A DNA stretch of 64,000 nt. Source: Pseudeuparius sepicola (Eukaryota > Arthropoda > Insecta > Coleoptera > Anthribidae). Under the pieces are notes generated by a model. It had not been told where the DNA came from. It saw only the letters and a list, made by a program, of their open reading frames with translations, and did not search any database. The translations under genes were made by a program, and so were the position numbers. The stretch covers positions 10,012,501 through 10,076,500 of the forward strand of contig OY987301.1 in NCBI GenBank assembly GCA_963920635.1, read 5' to 3'. Shown here in pieces: positions 23,201 through 34,100 of the stretch; the stretch's first letter is position 1, and each line of letters begins with the position of its first letter.

Positions 23201-23490
23201 ATAAAAACATTATTCCATTCTCTCAGACGCTCTTGATCTAGCCTAATACTCAATGTTCTACTAATATCTTTATCTATATATTTATATTTAGAACCTGGAA
23301 CAGTGTAAGTTTCGGTCTGATAACTTTCACATATCCTCCTGCTCGCGTTCACCTCGCTGTGGCTGCAGTGTCCGATTCTCTCTGCTGGTCTTGTCAGGTT
23401 TATGGGGGGTACGATAATCTCTGAAATCTGTAAGATATACCTATGTAAAATTATATACAAATACCAAATATAATATGCAAGTATATACAT
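20287..23490 (-). CDS. Large intronless protein of bacterial-symbiont type (1067 codons), probable horizontal transfer
   Basis: I do not recognise a named orthologue. The 3.2-kb frame has no intron and lies 98 bp from dead bacterial IS6 and integrase genes. Visible parts: an Ulp1/C48-peptidase-like stretch at about residues 70-190 (YIDKDI at 71, GHWVGVVVKF at 139, VEYYDSLD at 156). The Q...CG box expected after it is not visible, so protease activity is doubtful. A second module at about 657-800 has TGMRAI, then VLDYTSAT, then SSGAKNEQVGAD, loosely like the phosphate loop, Asp and SxxK lysine of PLP-dependent Cys/Met-metabolism folds; this is inference. The C-terminal 200 residues are acidic and Ser/Asp-rich. 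No signal peptide is convincing: the hydrophobic residues 1-22 read like translated AT-rich flank, and the true start or a 5' exon is uncertain. Large multidomain proteins with Ulp1-like domains are typical of Wolbachia, Rickettsia and Cardinium effectors. Function unknown. Confidence 0.75.
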   Translation of the reverse strand: MYILAYYIWYLYIILHRYILQISEIIVPPINLTRPAERIGHCSHSEVNASRRICESYQTETYTVPGSKYKYIDKDISRTLSIRLDQERLREWNNVFISAPIAEKENKLIKFLNDEKTNNVRYSNRTLLTPYLTGKNDDGHWVGVVVKFENNTVARVEYYDSLDRNDTAKLVKDLQEVYGDKKIVKIQNNYVSFHDNNKIFFPRCEYKVRFKETSAFAMSDPDYWATYFRSTSLGGNCDRIAKLEKSGKTYKNSNINKSGSENKETIPPSKTGCIKSPWVHDEYKNIFYTNPLIPKEINKNNNTLLYDQLLQYKTYICSTVVKEFLALEISDSKIDVYFENDYPCIMVQIKEFAKLSFKTTKEQNSLYKIVIAYFIAITNSVAYNSNVPIELVNRASFGHNIPSVSETAKSFRISIGIVPKYYATVLAKGLELLNTKFLVPLLNKNKTKTTLKLGLSQEEIDCHNTGVTYYNEKKSTKKRHSMVDYWEEDESLFNVLCKVGDSSGRKVSYQITRYNKYIDLLADYAHEQLLYTLDNTKDFAKPLREILKKITYTIKVTVNDTNDDNDRQFEFRVEENQAIKDDNEFWGIIKNISSVFEENLSYVINSQKIKGLNHIIEKANLEFIRNSSGQQSEDGYGSSSDCEVSVEGTSFYSRKITAATGMRAINLAHFLSIYQAGRQKIDMKYMYYETDDVVKYFVQDIYQLRNLNLSVPSGVVKYFDLNHCAAKGPYYKMDPKKIKDNLNSEAVMVLDYTSATSEKISEAIRLFITEVPVLLLVSSGAKNEQVGADMNPYGTLRIIATDLNDLNKLYYILKANIMVKEKLPQELHNIRKAYKDAGAVVTSAAIYTKDRGYDYQPNTTDEDDTNLEYLIKADTWSDELRKIAVLFSSEYDEERYNLNKTHGVNLVEIISWDLEKIKFLGSDRVIDVIDRFDDSQDLQDIFNQITELYDSDHKLTCDIVDEILDSKEDLTDMDFADLVQEYQRIKEECECDENIIDVIVWNDMSNNSDYKVGFAIAKMSGLIDSDCSTPNSSSDDDKMSSYSDVATGYSSNDNSMSSLGEGMDYAA

Positions 23491-23787
23491 ACACTTGTTG
23501 GTATCTCATGAAGGCCATAAGGCAACGGCTGTTTGTACAACCCGTTGCTTCCGACACTCAAATCGGGAATCTTAAATGTTATCATCAGAAATTTTGTATT
23601 ATCTGAAAGTAAAATTTCCATGTGTTTTAGTGGGAAAATTATTTTTTACAGTTAGAAAAAATAAAGAAATAAAAAGTAATTTGTTGACGACCTGCAGGAA
23701 ATACTGACCGTTTGAGTATTGAAATGGATGATATTGCCAAGATGTGTGCAATGTCAACATTGTAGAATTTTGCGAAATATAATTTAA

Positions 23788-24580
23788 TACAGAATGATTT
23801 TTTTAGGACTACCACCGCGATTTTCTTGCTTATTTTGAAACCTAAGGAACAAAAATGTGTCAATTTTGGACAGCTAAGTGGTGCTGTAAAAGCAATCGGC
23901 ATCCAACTTGCCGCGCAATATAAAAAAAATCAAATTAAGCAAAACTATTAATAGTCGTGGAATGATTATTGAAAACTTTTATATTAAAAATTGATGGCGC
24001 TGGAGAAGCTTTATCCATCCAGGTGCTCAGATAGTTTCAGCAAATTACACAGGGTTTTAGGCTCTCTTGAGGGCATGGACATTTTTGTCTATCTGAAGTT
24101 TTTTTAGCACAGCGCCAAAAGTTGGGCATGGAGGCCCATTTCTTTTTTAACGTCTCCTGGCTTCCCAAAATTGCCATATTTTTTCTTACGTATTTTCTGT
24201 GCGGCCTAAAGTAAAAGTAAAGAGAAAATCGCTTAATAAGAAATAAACAAAAAAATTCATAGCCTCAAGAAAGCCGAAGACCCTGTGTAATTTTTTCAAC
24301 TATCTGAGTACCCAGTTGCATAAAGCTTCTTAGTGCCATCAATTTTCAATATAAAAGTTTTCCTCTATCTCTTAAAGTACTCATGCTACGGCAATTAATT
24401 GTTTTGCTCAATTTGAGTTTTTTTTATATTGCGCGACAAGTTGGCTATGGATGCCGATTTCTTTTGCAGCACCACTTAGCTGTCCAAAATTGCCACATTT
24501 TTGTTTCTTACGTTTTTTTGTTGGGCCAAAAATAAGCGAGAAAATCACGGCGGTATCAGTTCTAAAAAATCATCCTGTAT
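23788..24580. repeat. Foldback element with TACAGAATGATT ends, 0.8 kb
   Basis: The left arm (23788-24110) is mirrored at about 24250-24580. Paired landmarks are TATTGCGCG..AAGTTG with its complement, CACCACTTAGCTGTCC with its complement, and CACAGGGTTTT with GACCCTGTGT. Arm identity is about 80-90% by eye. No coding capacity. Confidence 0.75.
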
Positions 24581-24896
24581 ACGTCTTGCAGTTAAAATAA
24601 AAATCGTTACAATTATTTTTAGAAAGCATTACAAACAACAACAATAATACGATTTAACCCTACATACCCTCTTTCCTCTTTGTGATTAGCGATTACTTTT
24701 TTAATATAAAATAAAAAAAATGCATTTTAAAACTTAAACTTGCTACTTGTTCCATCTGTGTAATTTGCACCTACCCTGTATAAGTAATAAGTTATTGCAC
24801 ATACAATATTATTTTTTATTGTTTATATAATATTTAATTTGCACAAACAGATAGGTATGGATAATAGGTATAGATTCTCTAATCATCCACTTTATA

Positions 24897-25300
24897 TACA
24901 TTGTGTTTCACTTTGAGCCTTGTTGAGTGAAGGAATGATTCACTCAACGCTTTGAGTCAAGACAATTCCATATATTATATTGTTCGAAATATTCGCCGGT
25001 GTTCAAAAACTTTTTTCCAGCCTAAAGTACTCGAAGCGCTGTACGGAGGGTTTTGAGCTATGGCCAATTCGATGGCACTATCCATTTTATTCTTAAAAAA
25101 GATGCCTATAATACGGTTATGTGATTGTTGGGTGTCGCCTTTTAATAACAGTAGTCCATGAAATAGCACAATTTCAAAAAAATTTAGCACATAACGTAGA
25201 GGTCTTCGAGTACTATAGAGTGAAAAAAAGTTTTTTGAAAATCGGTCCATCTTTCGAAAAATACGGAATTGTCTCGACTCAAAGTGAAACACACCGTATA
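24897..25300. repeat. Short foldback element, 0.4 kb
   Basis: TGTGTTTCACTTTGAG near 24902 and its complement CTCAAAGTGAAACACA near 25278 are the ends; GAGTCAAGACAATTCC pairs with GGAATTGTCTCGACTC inside. No coding capacity. Confidence 0.65.
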
Positions 25301-25436
25301 TAGAAATTGTTTTATAAAGTATTTCGGAAATTTCACTTGATAATAATACCTACCCATATGTACAATATATTAAGATTTTGCTTGGAAATAATTTTACATT
25401 TTTCATTTTTGTGCATAGCAGAATTTAACAGTGTTC

Positions 25437-25536
25437 AAGATTTTAACTTAATTAGACTTCTTAGAATTTTAACTTTCTTAGACTTCAAGATTTTAACTTA
25501 ATTAGACTTCTTAGAATTTTAACTTTCTTAGACTTC
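25437..25536. repeat. 50-bp tandem duplication
   Basis: Two apparently identical 50-base units, 25437-25486 and 25487-25536, each containing AACTTAATTAGACTTCTTAG. Each unit is itself made of two related AGACTTC-ending halves. Confidence 0.85.
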
Positions 25537-26582
25537 GGAAAATAGAAACTTTCCTTTTTAAACAAGAATTTACTAAATCATGCCTTGAATTTTGAATAAA
25601 GGATCTTTATTCAAAGACATCATGTGATTGTACTTTTACCATTGATTAAGGTATTCGGATCCTTATTCAATACTTTTACTTTAGACTCACCAAGGAGTTT
25701 TGCCCAAGAGATATTTAGTCTTATATCATTACTCTTTTCGTCCAAAAAAGCCTTCACAGGAAAATTGCTGACCATTGTTGTTGGATCGTTAATCTAAAAA
25801 TAATTTTGATTAATAGTTCTGCAAGGTAGAATAATATACTTCTCAATAAAATAAATTTCATTACCTACATTTTGTTATTTTGTACATTTTTGGGACTACA
25901 AAATTCCACGGTTTTTGCTTTTGCGATATAAGTGAATTTATTTTGCTAACAAATCTTATTTTTTATACGTTTTTTAATCCCGTACATAAAAATTTATACA
26001 GACTGTTCCTATATAGGTATATTATGGCAGCAATAGCAATATATATTAATAAAGATAAATGAATCTATTTATATACCCCTGCGATTAATAATCGATCTTT
26101 AAAAACGCGAAAGGGCCAAATTTTCAATCGCAAAACAATACCGTGATATTTATATTTATCGCTTTATAGGATATATTATCGAATCTTCGAGTATTTGATC
26201 TGTACCTAATAAATGGCGAAAAAAACTACTGCTATCTGCCAACTAAGGAATTATTTTGGATTTGGTCCTACAAAATTCAAATATTCGTAATTGTGATGAT
26301 TGTATTTTGATTTATTTTGTTGGTGTTTATGTTTCTGGTAGGTTTTATAAATTTAAAATAATTTTTATAAGAATCACAGAATGCTTTTCCTCTTTATGAT
26401 TTTGATCAGGTATTTATGAAACAAATTCTACATTTCTATTCGCATTTAGAAACAAACCACGCCCACATCTAGACTCTCGGATTATTATTTGTTATATGTC
26501 CTATCAAAAAGATTAGCTTTCATATTACGGATATCAAATTGTACATAATAGCACAGAATAAATAGCTTTGCAACAGAAGCCT

Positions 26583-26783
26583 CCTTACGGACATGTGTCA
26601 AAAATAAGCGAGTCTCCATTTCAACTTACAGAAAGACAGACGATATTTTAAGCATAAATTTGGTTCTAATGCAATCTCTTTGCTGTGTAGATTATAGTAA
26701 AATCAAATAAAATGCACATTATTCATGTATTTAGGAGAGATTTCGCTAAAAAGCGAGTCTCCTTTTGACACATGTCGTTAAGG
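26583..26783. repeat. Small inverted repeat pair, 200 bp
   Basis: CCTTACGGACATGTGTCAAAA at the left is mirrored by TTTTGACACATGTCGTTAAGG at the right with two mismatches. AAGCGAGTCTCC is also present twice in direct orientation inside. Probably a miniature element. Confidence 0.6.
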
Positions 26784-27685
26784 AATGGTCTGTATTACTC
26801 GTTAGTCTGTGATAATAGGTAGGTACCTCAGTGTTCCTGCATCAACTTTTCCTTTATTTGAGTAAACTTAAAATTTAAAAACACAAATGAATTTTTGATG
26901 TAAACTTCAAGCATTCGGTATAATCCGGAAAATATTAGAATTCGAATAAAAACTAAAATATTTGGCACTTTAAAGTGGAAAAATATATTTAGCTAAATAT
27001 AGGATCGATAATAATGTACTATGTATATAGAATAAATACAAATTATTCTGCACTTATTGAAACGAATCGAATTAAACTGAATTATAGCTAGCGCTATTAT
27101 AAGTAGAAAGTAAGGTAATATAGTAACGGATATTTTCACAGATTCCCTTAGCACCTAAACTAACTTTTGTAGGTACTAATAAAACTTCTGAATTCAGCCA
27201 TTTAGATACCTACTTAATATTGTAATTGAAATTTCACCAAGCCATATTATTTATATATGATTATTTCCCACATAATAAGGTAGCTCCTTTCTTAAAAATA
27301 CAACAAATCATATATATATGCCTTTGCTAGCGATAAATTCCCTTGGGAAATATAATATCCAAAGAGGAATTTCCCAATAACATGTGATTTTATCACTTTA
27401 TTGCTTAGCAACCGCAGATCTGCTCTGCTCAATACAAACGCCGACTTGTTAAAAATTGTCAGTTCTAAATTATGCAGCTGAAAATTATTTTGCGGTATTA
27501 CTAGACATTGTATACCTATATAAATTAATTTATGTAATTTATACATTGCCAATAGACCTCTGTTTAAATTTACCTTTAATTATCAAAATAGGCCATTAAG
27601 AGGGTCCAAAAATCTAGCATTATAAATAAAATAAATAAAAATCAAAAACTGGACCGAAAATAAAATGCATCCTACTTACAAATAT

Positions 27686-27850
27686 ACAGGGTGATTCAGT
27701 TTTAATCTGCAACACTTCAACAGGTGATAGAAAGCCAAAAAATAACCACACTTTCTTCTATAAACTATATCATTTTAAGGCCTTATAAAAAAGTTACAGG
27801 GTGTTAAAGTTGCAAGAAATATGTGGAATTTATTGAATATTTTACAAACG
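27686..27850 (+). repeat. Dispersed repeat with CAGGGTGATTC end, copy 1
   Basis: ACACTTCAACAGGTGATAGAAA, then ATAAACTATATC, then GTTACAGGGTGTTAAAGTTG recur in the same order and strand at about 43480-43620. The copies share about 80-85% of bases over about 150 bp. Only one end of the element is recognisable at each site. Confidence 0.7.
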
Positions 27851-28158
27851 GCGGTACGGTTTAAAATAAGACAAACAAATTCACGTGACAAAACAGATAC
27901 AATTAAATACCTTCGTTAATATAAAACCCATTATTGCATTCAAATCAAAGTTAGAAACGAAAATAACGAAATTAAAAAAATAAGTCAGTTCAAACAGTTT
28001 GGAAACTTTTTAAAAAAAATCCCTTATACCTATCGAATTCTGTCTGATTGAAGTACCTATAGATAACTTATTCATAGCAGTGAGACATTTCCTCCGTGTT
28101 TCGATTTTAGTTATTAATTTATTAGATCAATTATCGGTTTCAATTTATGGTTGGGTAT

Positions 28159-28204
28159 TACCACAGACATATATAGCTTAGCGAAGCTATATATGTCTGT
28201 GGTA
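28159..28204. repeat. Perfect 21-bp hairpin
   Basis: Arm 28159-28179 (TACCACAGACATATATAGC...) is the exact complement of 28184-28204, with a 4-base loop. Adjacent bases extend the symmetry imperfectly. Confidence 0.8.
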
Positions 28205-28592
28205 TTACCTACTTTTTCGGACAGCTCCCCAATATTTTTGATTTAATTTATTAAAATCGCTTCTAAGAATGCCGACATAGTTAGGCCATATGAATTATCA
28301 ATATTTAGATTAGGTATCATACACTATAGCTTCGAATTTATATAGGTATACCTACCTAGTAAATTCTTTTTCAGACACGCCTGTGATGTTTCAACGCCTG
28401 TGATGTTTCACTTCAAACATTGAGTAAAGGAATAATCTCAATGCTTCAAACGAGACTTCAAATTATTGATATTGTTTCTAAGAATCGACTCAAGGCTTCG
28501 GCAAAGTCTAGAGAATACTATAAGTCGGCGTTTCCCCCCGTCATCGGAGTACGGCGATCGATATCTTATTTGATAAGAAAATAAGCTTATAG

Positions 28593-29427
28593 ACCGGGAG
28601 ATAGTGACAGATTTTTGGACGTGATTTTACTCAGTATGCCTTGCAAAGGGCATTATGTGGCACATATTCTCACAATAATAAGGTATGAATCAGAGAGTCA
28701 TCCTGGGTTCTTCATGTGAAAAACTGGGTTTTCAATTATTCGAAAAATATGCGTTTTGATATGATTTTATACAGGCTGCCATGTGTTTTATAATGAAGTT
28801 CAAATAGAAAATTCCTCGGCATACCGTTAGGGTGGGTCCAAAGGGCTATTATTGCCACGTGATCTTGTATTTTAATAATTAATTTTTCGACGTTTCTAAA
28901 CAGGCTGCCAATGAGAAGTATGCAAGTTCTTATTATGAAACTTCTGAAGAAAAGATGGCATACCGTTTGCGCATATCCAAGTACACTTAACATCGAATAA
29001 ATCGTTTAAATTATTAAATAACATTCAATTTAAACAGTACTTGGACAAGCGTACAAGGTATGCCATCCTTTTTTCAGCATTTTCATAACAAGCACTTGCA
29101 TACTTCTCCTTGGCAGCCTGTTCAGAAACTAATTATTAAAATACAAGTTCACGTGACAATAGCCCTTTGAACCCACGCTAACGGTATGCCTATGGTTTTC
29201 CGAGGATTTTTCTATTTTGAACTTCATTATAAAACACATGGCAGCCTGAGTAAAATCATATCAAAACGCATATTTTTTGAATAATTGAAAACTCAGTTTT
29301 TCATATGAAGAACCCAGGATGACTCTCTGGTTCATACCTTATTATTGTGAGAATATGTGCCACATAATGCCCTTTGCAAGGCATACTGAGTAAAATCACG
29401 TCCAAAAATCTGTCACTATCTCCCGGT
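28593..29427. repeat. Foldback element, 0.83 kb, inside a wider inverted repeat
   Basis: ACCGGGAGATAGTGACAG at the left and CTGTCACTATCTCCCGGT at the right are exact mirrors. The arms stay similar for about 400 bases each (TGCCTTGCAAAGGGCATTAT and its mirror). A separate outer pair (AGTCTAGAGAATACTATAAG at 28507 and its mirror near 29520) brackets it, so two elements may be nested. The minus-strand frames at 28736 and 29301 are arm sequence. Confidence 0.75.
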
Positions 29428-29579
29428 ACGTCCATTATGTAGCTGAGAGCGGTTCGAGGCTGATTTACGACCAGTCGCAAAAATTGTTGTTTTCTCCGAG
29501 AGAACAAAGAAGTGAGCTGACTTATACTATTCTCTAGACTTTGGCTTCGGTTCGAAAATATTTCTAAGAATTTATTTGT

Positions 29580-30467
29580 AACGTTCTCACGTTATTATTG
29601 TCTACCCATTTACAGACAAAGGATTTGGGTTTCTCATCAAATAAGTACTCCCAAATTTCGTCAAATTGCCAAGTTATACGAGTATACCTATGCATTCGAC
29701 AAAGATATTCCTACCTACTTAACCAAAAAACCAAATAAAATTTTATTCATGAACGATTCACACTAATTTGTACAAGTATTTAATAAACACCCTGTACATT
29801 CGAAATTTTTATGCAGTAGACAGTAGATCAATATCAATCAATCAATGAATAATCGTTATTTCTGTGACGTGCATACCTAATCAAATCAATGAAGATTTAC
29901 CCATATAAAAACCAGAGAACATTTCACTGATAAAAACCCACTGACCCGAGCAGCTTTACAAAACAGATTAAATTAAATATTAAATAAAATACCTATGCAG
30001 ACCATATATTATTATTATAATGTTATTAGGACATTCGACGACTTGAAAGGAAAGGGGCGAGAGAGGCAAAGGGGGGGGGGGGAAGGCCCGCAATATAAGT
30101 TGGTAGCATTTACACGTGAAGTGGCGATTTAGTAACTCCCTAAAAAGATAACGATTCCAGCCATAGGCGCACACAGACGTTTTTGGCATGTACTTTGTTT
30201 ATGGTGTATATTTTTTATGTTGTTTTGACTGTTTTCGGCTATTTCTTCATTTTAATGTTTGTGCAATGAAATTACGGAACTTTGTAGAGTATGTTGGTGC
30301 ATCGCATTTTGGTTTTATGTTTGTGTTTTTACTTTGTTTTCGGTTTTCAGTACCAGCGTTGTCCCTTTTGATACGCCATTGGCATCAAGCTGAAGGCCAG
30401 CTGGTGAGAGCGGCACCGTCGCGCGATGTTGCCGGTGCAATAGAACTGCCGTTGGTTTTGTTCGTTT
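29580..30467. other. Gene-free stretch
   Basis: No exon could be supported. It includes a homopolymeric G run near 30070 and a lone CACCCTGTA terminus near 29789. The + frame at 30188-30571 is Phe/Cys-rich, lacks a recognisable domain and runs into the MITE. Confidence 0.4.
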
Positions 30468-31097
30468 TAAGGCCGGTCCACACGCAACGATGTATCGTAC
30501 GATTTGCATGGGCAAGTAAATCGTTACAGATAAATCGTTGCGTGTGGACAGCAGATTTGCACAAAATTTAGAACTGTGCAAAATTGGACGTCGGAGTTGA
30601 AAGTCTGAGCCGAAAGCATAGATTTGGGAGATTTGCGCATGCAAATCGTAACGTGTGTACGCTTGTCCGAGATTTGTACAGTTTTTAGGTGCGACGGTAG
30701 CTGACTCCTACTTTACTCCGGAAATTATTAAATTAATTAAAACTAAAACAATAACTGATTTATTTTAAATTTGTTAAAAAATATGTCGACCATTTCGCAT
30801 AATTTTATAATAGAATTCAATGATAAAATAAACTTCGTTTCAATAACCATGCTTTACACCATCTAGTTCTATTTAAACGTTTCCTGATTTCTCTTTAATT
30901 TCCTTTTAACATTTAAACAAAACTTCAAAATACTTCAAAAACATTTTCTCCATGATTATTGTATCAAGGGAAAATTGCAGCTTTACTACGATAAGTTGTT
31001 ATAATGTGGACGCACTGAATTTGTAACGATTTGTCTGTAACGATTTACTTGCGCATGCAAATCGTACGATACATCGTTGCGTGTGGACCGGCCTTTA
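30468..31097. mobile_element. MITE with TAAGGCCGGTCCACACGC ends, 0.63 kb
   Basis: The left end TAAGGCCGGTCCACACGCAA and the right end, its complement with a one-base difference (31078-31097), continue as arms of about 90 bases: GTATCGTACGATTTGCAT and AAGTAAATCGTTACAGA are both mirrored near 31035-31075. It is non-coding and superfamily unassigned. It ends about 100 bp before the MARS2 start codon, so it forms the immediate upstream region of that gene. Confidence 0.8.
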
Positions 31098-31197
31098 GAG
31101 TGGGAGAATGTCCTAACCACACATGTCCTAACCTTCCTATAAACTAACCTTATTTATGTTTTCAATCTTTAATCCATATAAAATAAAAAAAATTTAT

Positions 31198-34100
31198 ATG
31201 CTTTCTGTGTCGGTCTTGTTGAGGAGGTTAGGTAGTGTTGCTAAAATGTCAAAAACTTTAATTTTTGTACGGAATCTTAGCACTCGCAAGAAAATAAGCT
31301 ACTTGACGACCCCTATATACTATGTAAATGCTAGTAAGTAATTTTCTTTATTCCGTTTTTCTTATTTATTTATTCTGCAACCAACAAATGATTTTTACAT
31401 TAACACGTTATTTACTGACTTAACTTAACCCTTCTGTGTTCTGCTGTTCTGTGCAACTTCATGGCGTATTATATTAGCAACAGTTGTTATGGAAGAAAGT
31501 TTTGAGTCACTTTTATACAGTGTCCCAAAATACAATCCTTTTCAGATCCACACATTGGTCATCTTTACACATCGCTGATTGCCGACGCAGCGCAAAGATG
31601 GTATAAAATAAAATTCAAGCAGCAAACCAAAGTTTCTACAGGCACCGACGAGCACGGCACAAAAATTCAACAAGCTGCCGAGATTAATAAAACGTCATTA
31701 CCGCAATATTGTTCCGATATTTCAACTCGATATAAAAATTTAGCTGATCATTTTAACGTGGGATACACAGATTTTATTAGAACTAGCGACGAAAAGCACA
31801 AAAAATGCGTCCAAAGCTTTTGGGTGAGTTGGGGTTTCACTGGCGCCGTCGCCAGAATTTGAAAACTTTCCATTTTAGAAAAAACTTGATGCAAATGGTC
31901 ACATTTATTCGTCCAAATACGAAGGGTGGTACTGCGTGTCAGACGAAGCATTTCTAGCTGAACCACAGCTTAAAGAAATTGTTCGACCTAACGGTGAAAA
32001 AGTATTAGTGTCTGCAGAAAGTGGACATCCTGTCGAATGGACTGATGAACCTAATTATATGTTTAAATTAAGCGCGTTTTTAGAAGATTTAAAATACTGG
32101 CTTAGAAATAATGGTGAGTAATAGTTATGGTTTTGAGCACTACTTATGACTATTCCATTAACATAAACATTAATACTATAATAGGCACTTGAAAATATTA
32201 AACACATTAAAATCGGTAGGATATATTGTATTTTGGTCTTAAAAAGTTAATGTTCGTTTTTTTTTTAACTTTATAACATAATCATTATACAGCTATACTG
32301 GGCGGGTAAAGAGTATGGAAAGTTGCTTTTATACAGGGTGTTCCACTTAAGGACCTACAACTACAAAAAAAATTATAGGCCGGTTTTGAAAAAAAATGTT
32401 AAATAGGTCTTTCAGAAAGGTATCGGAGGCACATACTACTATTTTAAAAATCTAAGTAAAGGCCTACCGCGACTTGGAGTTTGGGTGGAAAACTCAAAAA
32501 GTTCTATTATTGGCGATTTTTTGGCAAAAACCGATAATAAATTATTCTTGTTCAGCGTCCCAGTTTTTTGAGATTAGAATACAGTTCAAATAAATTAAAA
32601 TTGAATTTTGAAAAATCCCAATAAAATTTCTAAGACAATGCAAATATATGTACCAATAAAATCACAATTATTGTTTTCTACTACCTACGGAATAAGATCT
32701 CAATTTTTTTTACATTTATATGGGTTTGAGATCGTGTTGAATGAGAATTATTATTCGTCATCGACAAAACTTCAGGTCTCTGTAGGCTTTGGTTTATATT
32801 TTTAAAAGATCTATAGCACGTTCTTCCGGTAAGTAGGTACCTATTTTGCAAGATCTTTTTAACAAAAAAAAAAAAGATTTTGAAAATCCGCCTATAAATA
32901 AAAATTTTATGGGGTCGATAGACTTTAATAGTCTTACTATTTACCTTTTGCTTTTATGTCCTCGATGTTATCCAAGCTAGTTATTTACTTTCTTACTTCA
33001 TGTATACACCAATAAAAGTACAAGTACCTACGCTAACACGCAGTTTGGTTTAAAAAACGCATATAATCCAAATTATAGTGAGAATTAAATATCAGAGTCT
33101 TTCACATCCGTAAGATATTTGTACAAATTTCTTTTACAGGTACATTTATTTACCTATATACTTAACTTATGATTTATTTTTCACCGCGCTTTACAGAAAA
33201 TGTGGTACAACCAAAGAAATTCCAAAAAATCCTCCTGGATCTAATTTCCGACGACTCCATTCCCGATGTCTCGATATCCAGACCTTCCTCAAGGGTACAC
33301 TGGGGCATTCGTGTTCCTGGAGACGACTCGCAATCCATCTACGTATGGCTCGACGCTTTAGTTAATTATTTAACCGTCGCTGGATACCCAGATGAACAAC
33401 AATTTAAAGATGTCTGGCCTCCAGATGTTCAAGTAATCGGGAAGGATATCCTAAAGTGAGTTAATGTGTCCAGATTTCAGAAAGATATTATAAATTTATT
33501 GTAAGGTTTCATGGAGTCTACTGGCCTGCCTTCTTGATGGCAGCAGGGTTAGAACCACCTAGGGGACTCCTTTGCCATTCCCATTGGACGGTTGATGGGG
33601 AAAAGATGTCTAAATCTAAAAATAATGTCGTGTGCCCTTTTGACCGCAGCCAAATTTATACTTCCGATGGTCTGAGGTATTTTTTGTTAAGAGAGGGAGT
33701 TGCTCATAGTGACGGAAGTAAGTATTTTCAGAGCTTTATTCCTTGGTTACAACCGAAGTATCCCAACCTGCATAATGGGCCTTGTTCACTCAATCGAATT
33801 TCGATATTTCTTACTACTAGAATGAAATTAATCACATAACTCTTTAATAAAATCCCCCTCAGCATCTTTCTCGTCAATACAAATTTTAAACTGGGGGTTA
33901 ATTTTCTTCTTCTTCAGTCTTCACAAATCTCAAATAGAAACATATCGATATTGCCGTAAATCGTGTCAACGTCGCAAAACAGTAGCCAATCAGCTTTTTG
34001 GGCCCCTGACGTCACGGGCCCAAGAAATTTGAATTTCAAAAACATTTTTAGGGCATTTCCCGGTCGAAAAAAATCGGGAAAAAATATTTTCGTGTTTTAT

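Larger units (their letters stand above)
25540..28150. other. Gene-free AT-rich stretch
   Basis: No exon recognised on either strand. Contains a small inverted repeat at 26583-26783 and a dispersed repeat at 27686-27850, listed separately. Confidence 0.45.

Noticed and set aside
19415..23490. Bacterial contamination of the assembly
   Set aside because: The island is continuous with insect repeats and a MARS2 exon copy, and the bacterial mobile genes are decayed, which fits old nuclear insertion. It cannot be fully excluded without read data.
30188..30571. 127-codon frame as a membrane protein
   Set aside because: Phe/Cys-rich because of T-rich DNA, no family resemblance, and it runs into the MITE arm.
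31156..31197. MARS2 start at the upstream ATG 31156
   Set aside because: The added 14 residues are Lys/Ile/Tyr-rich and AT-driven; the ATG at 31198 gives a typical mitochondrial presequence. Not excluded.
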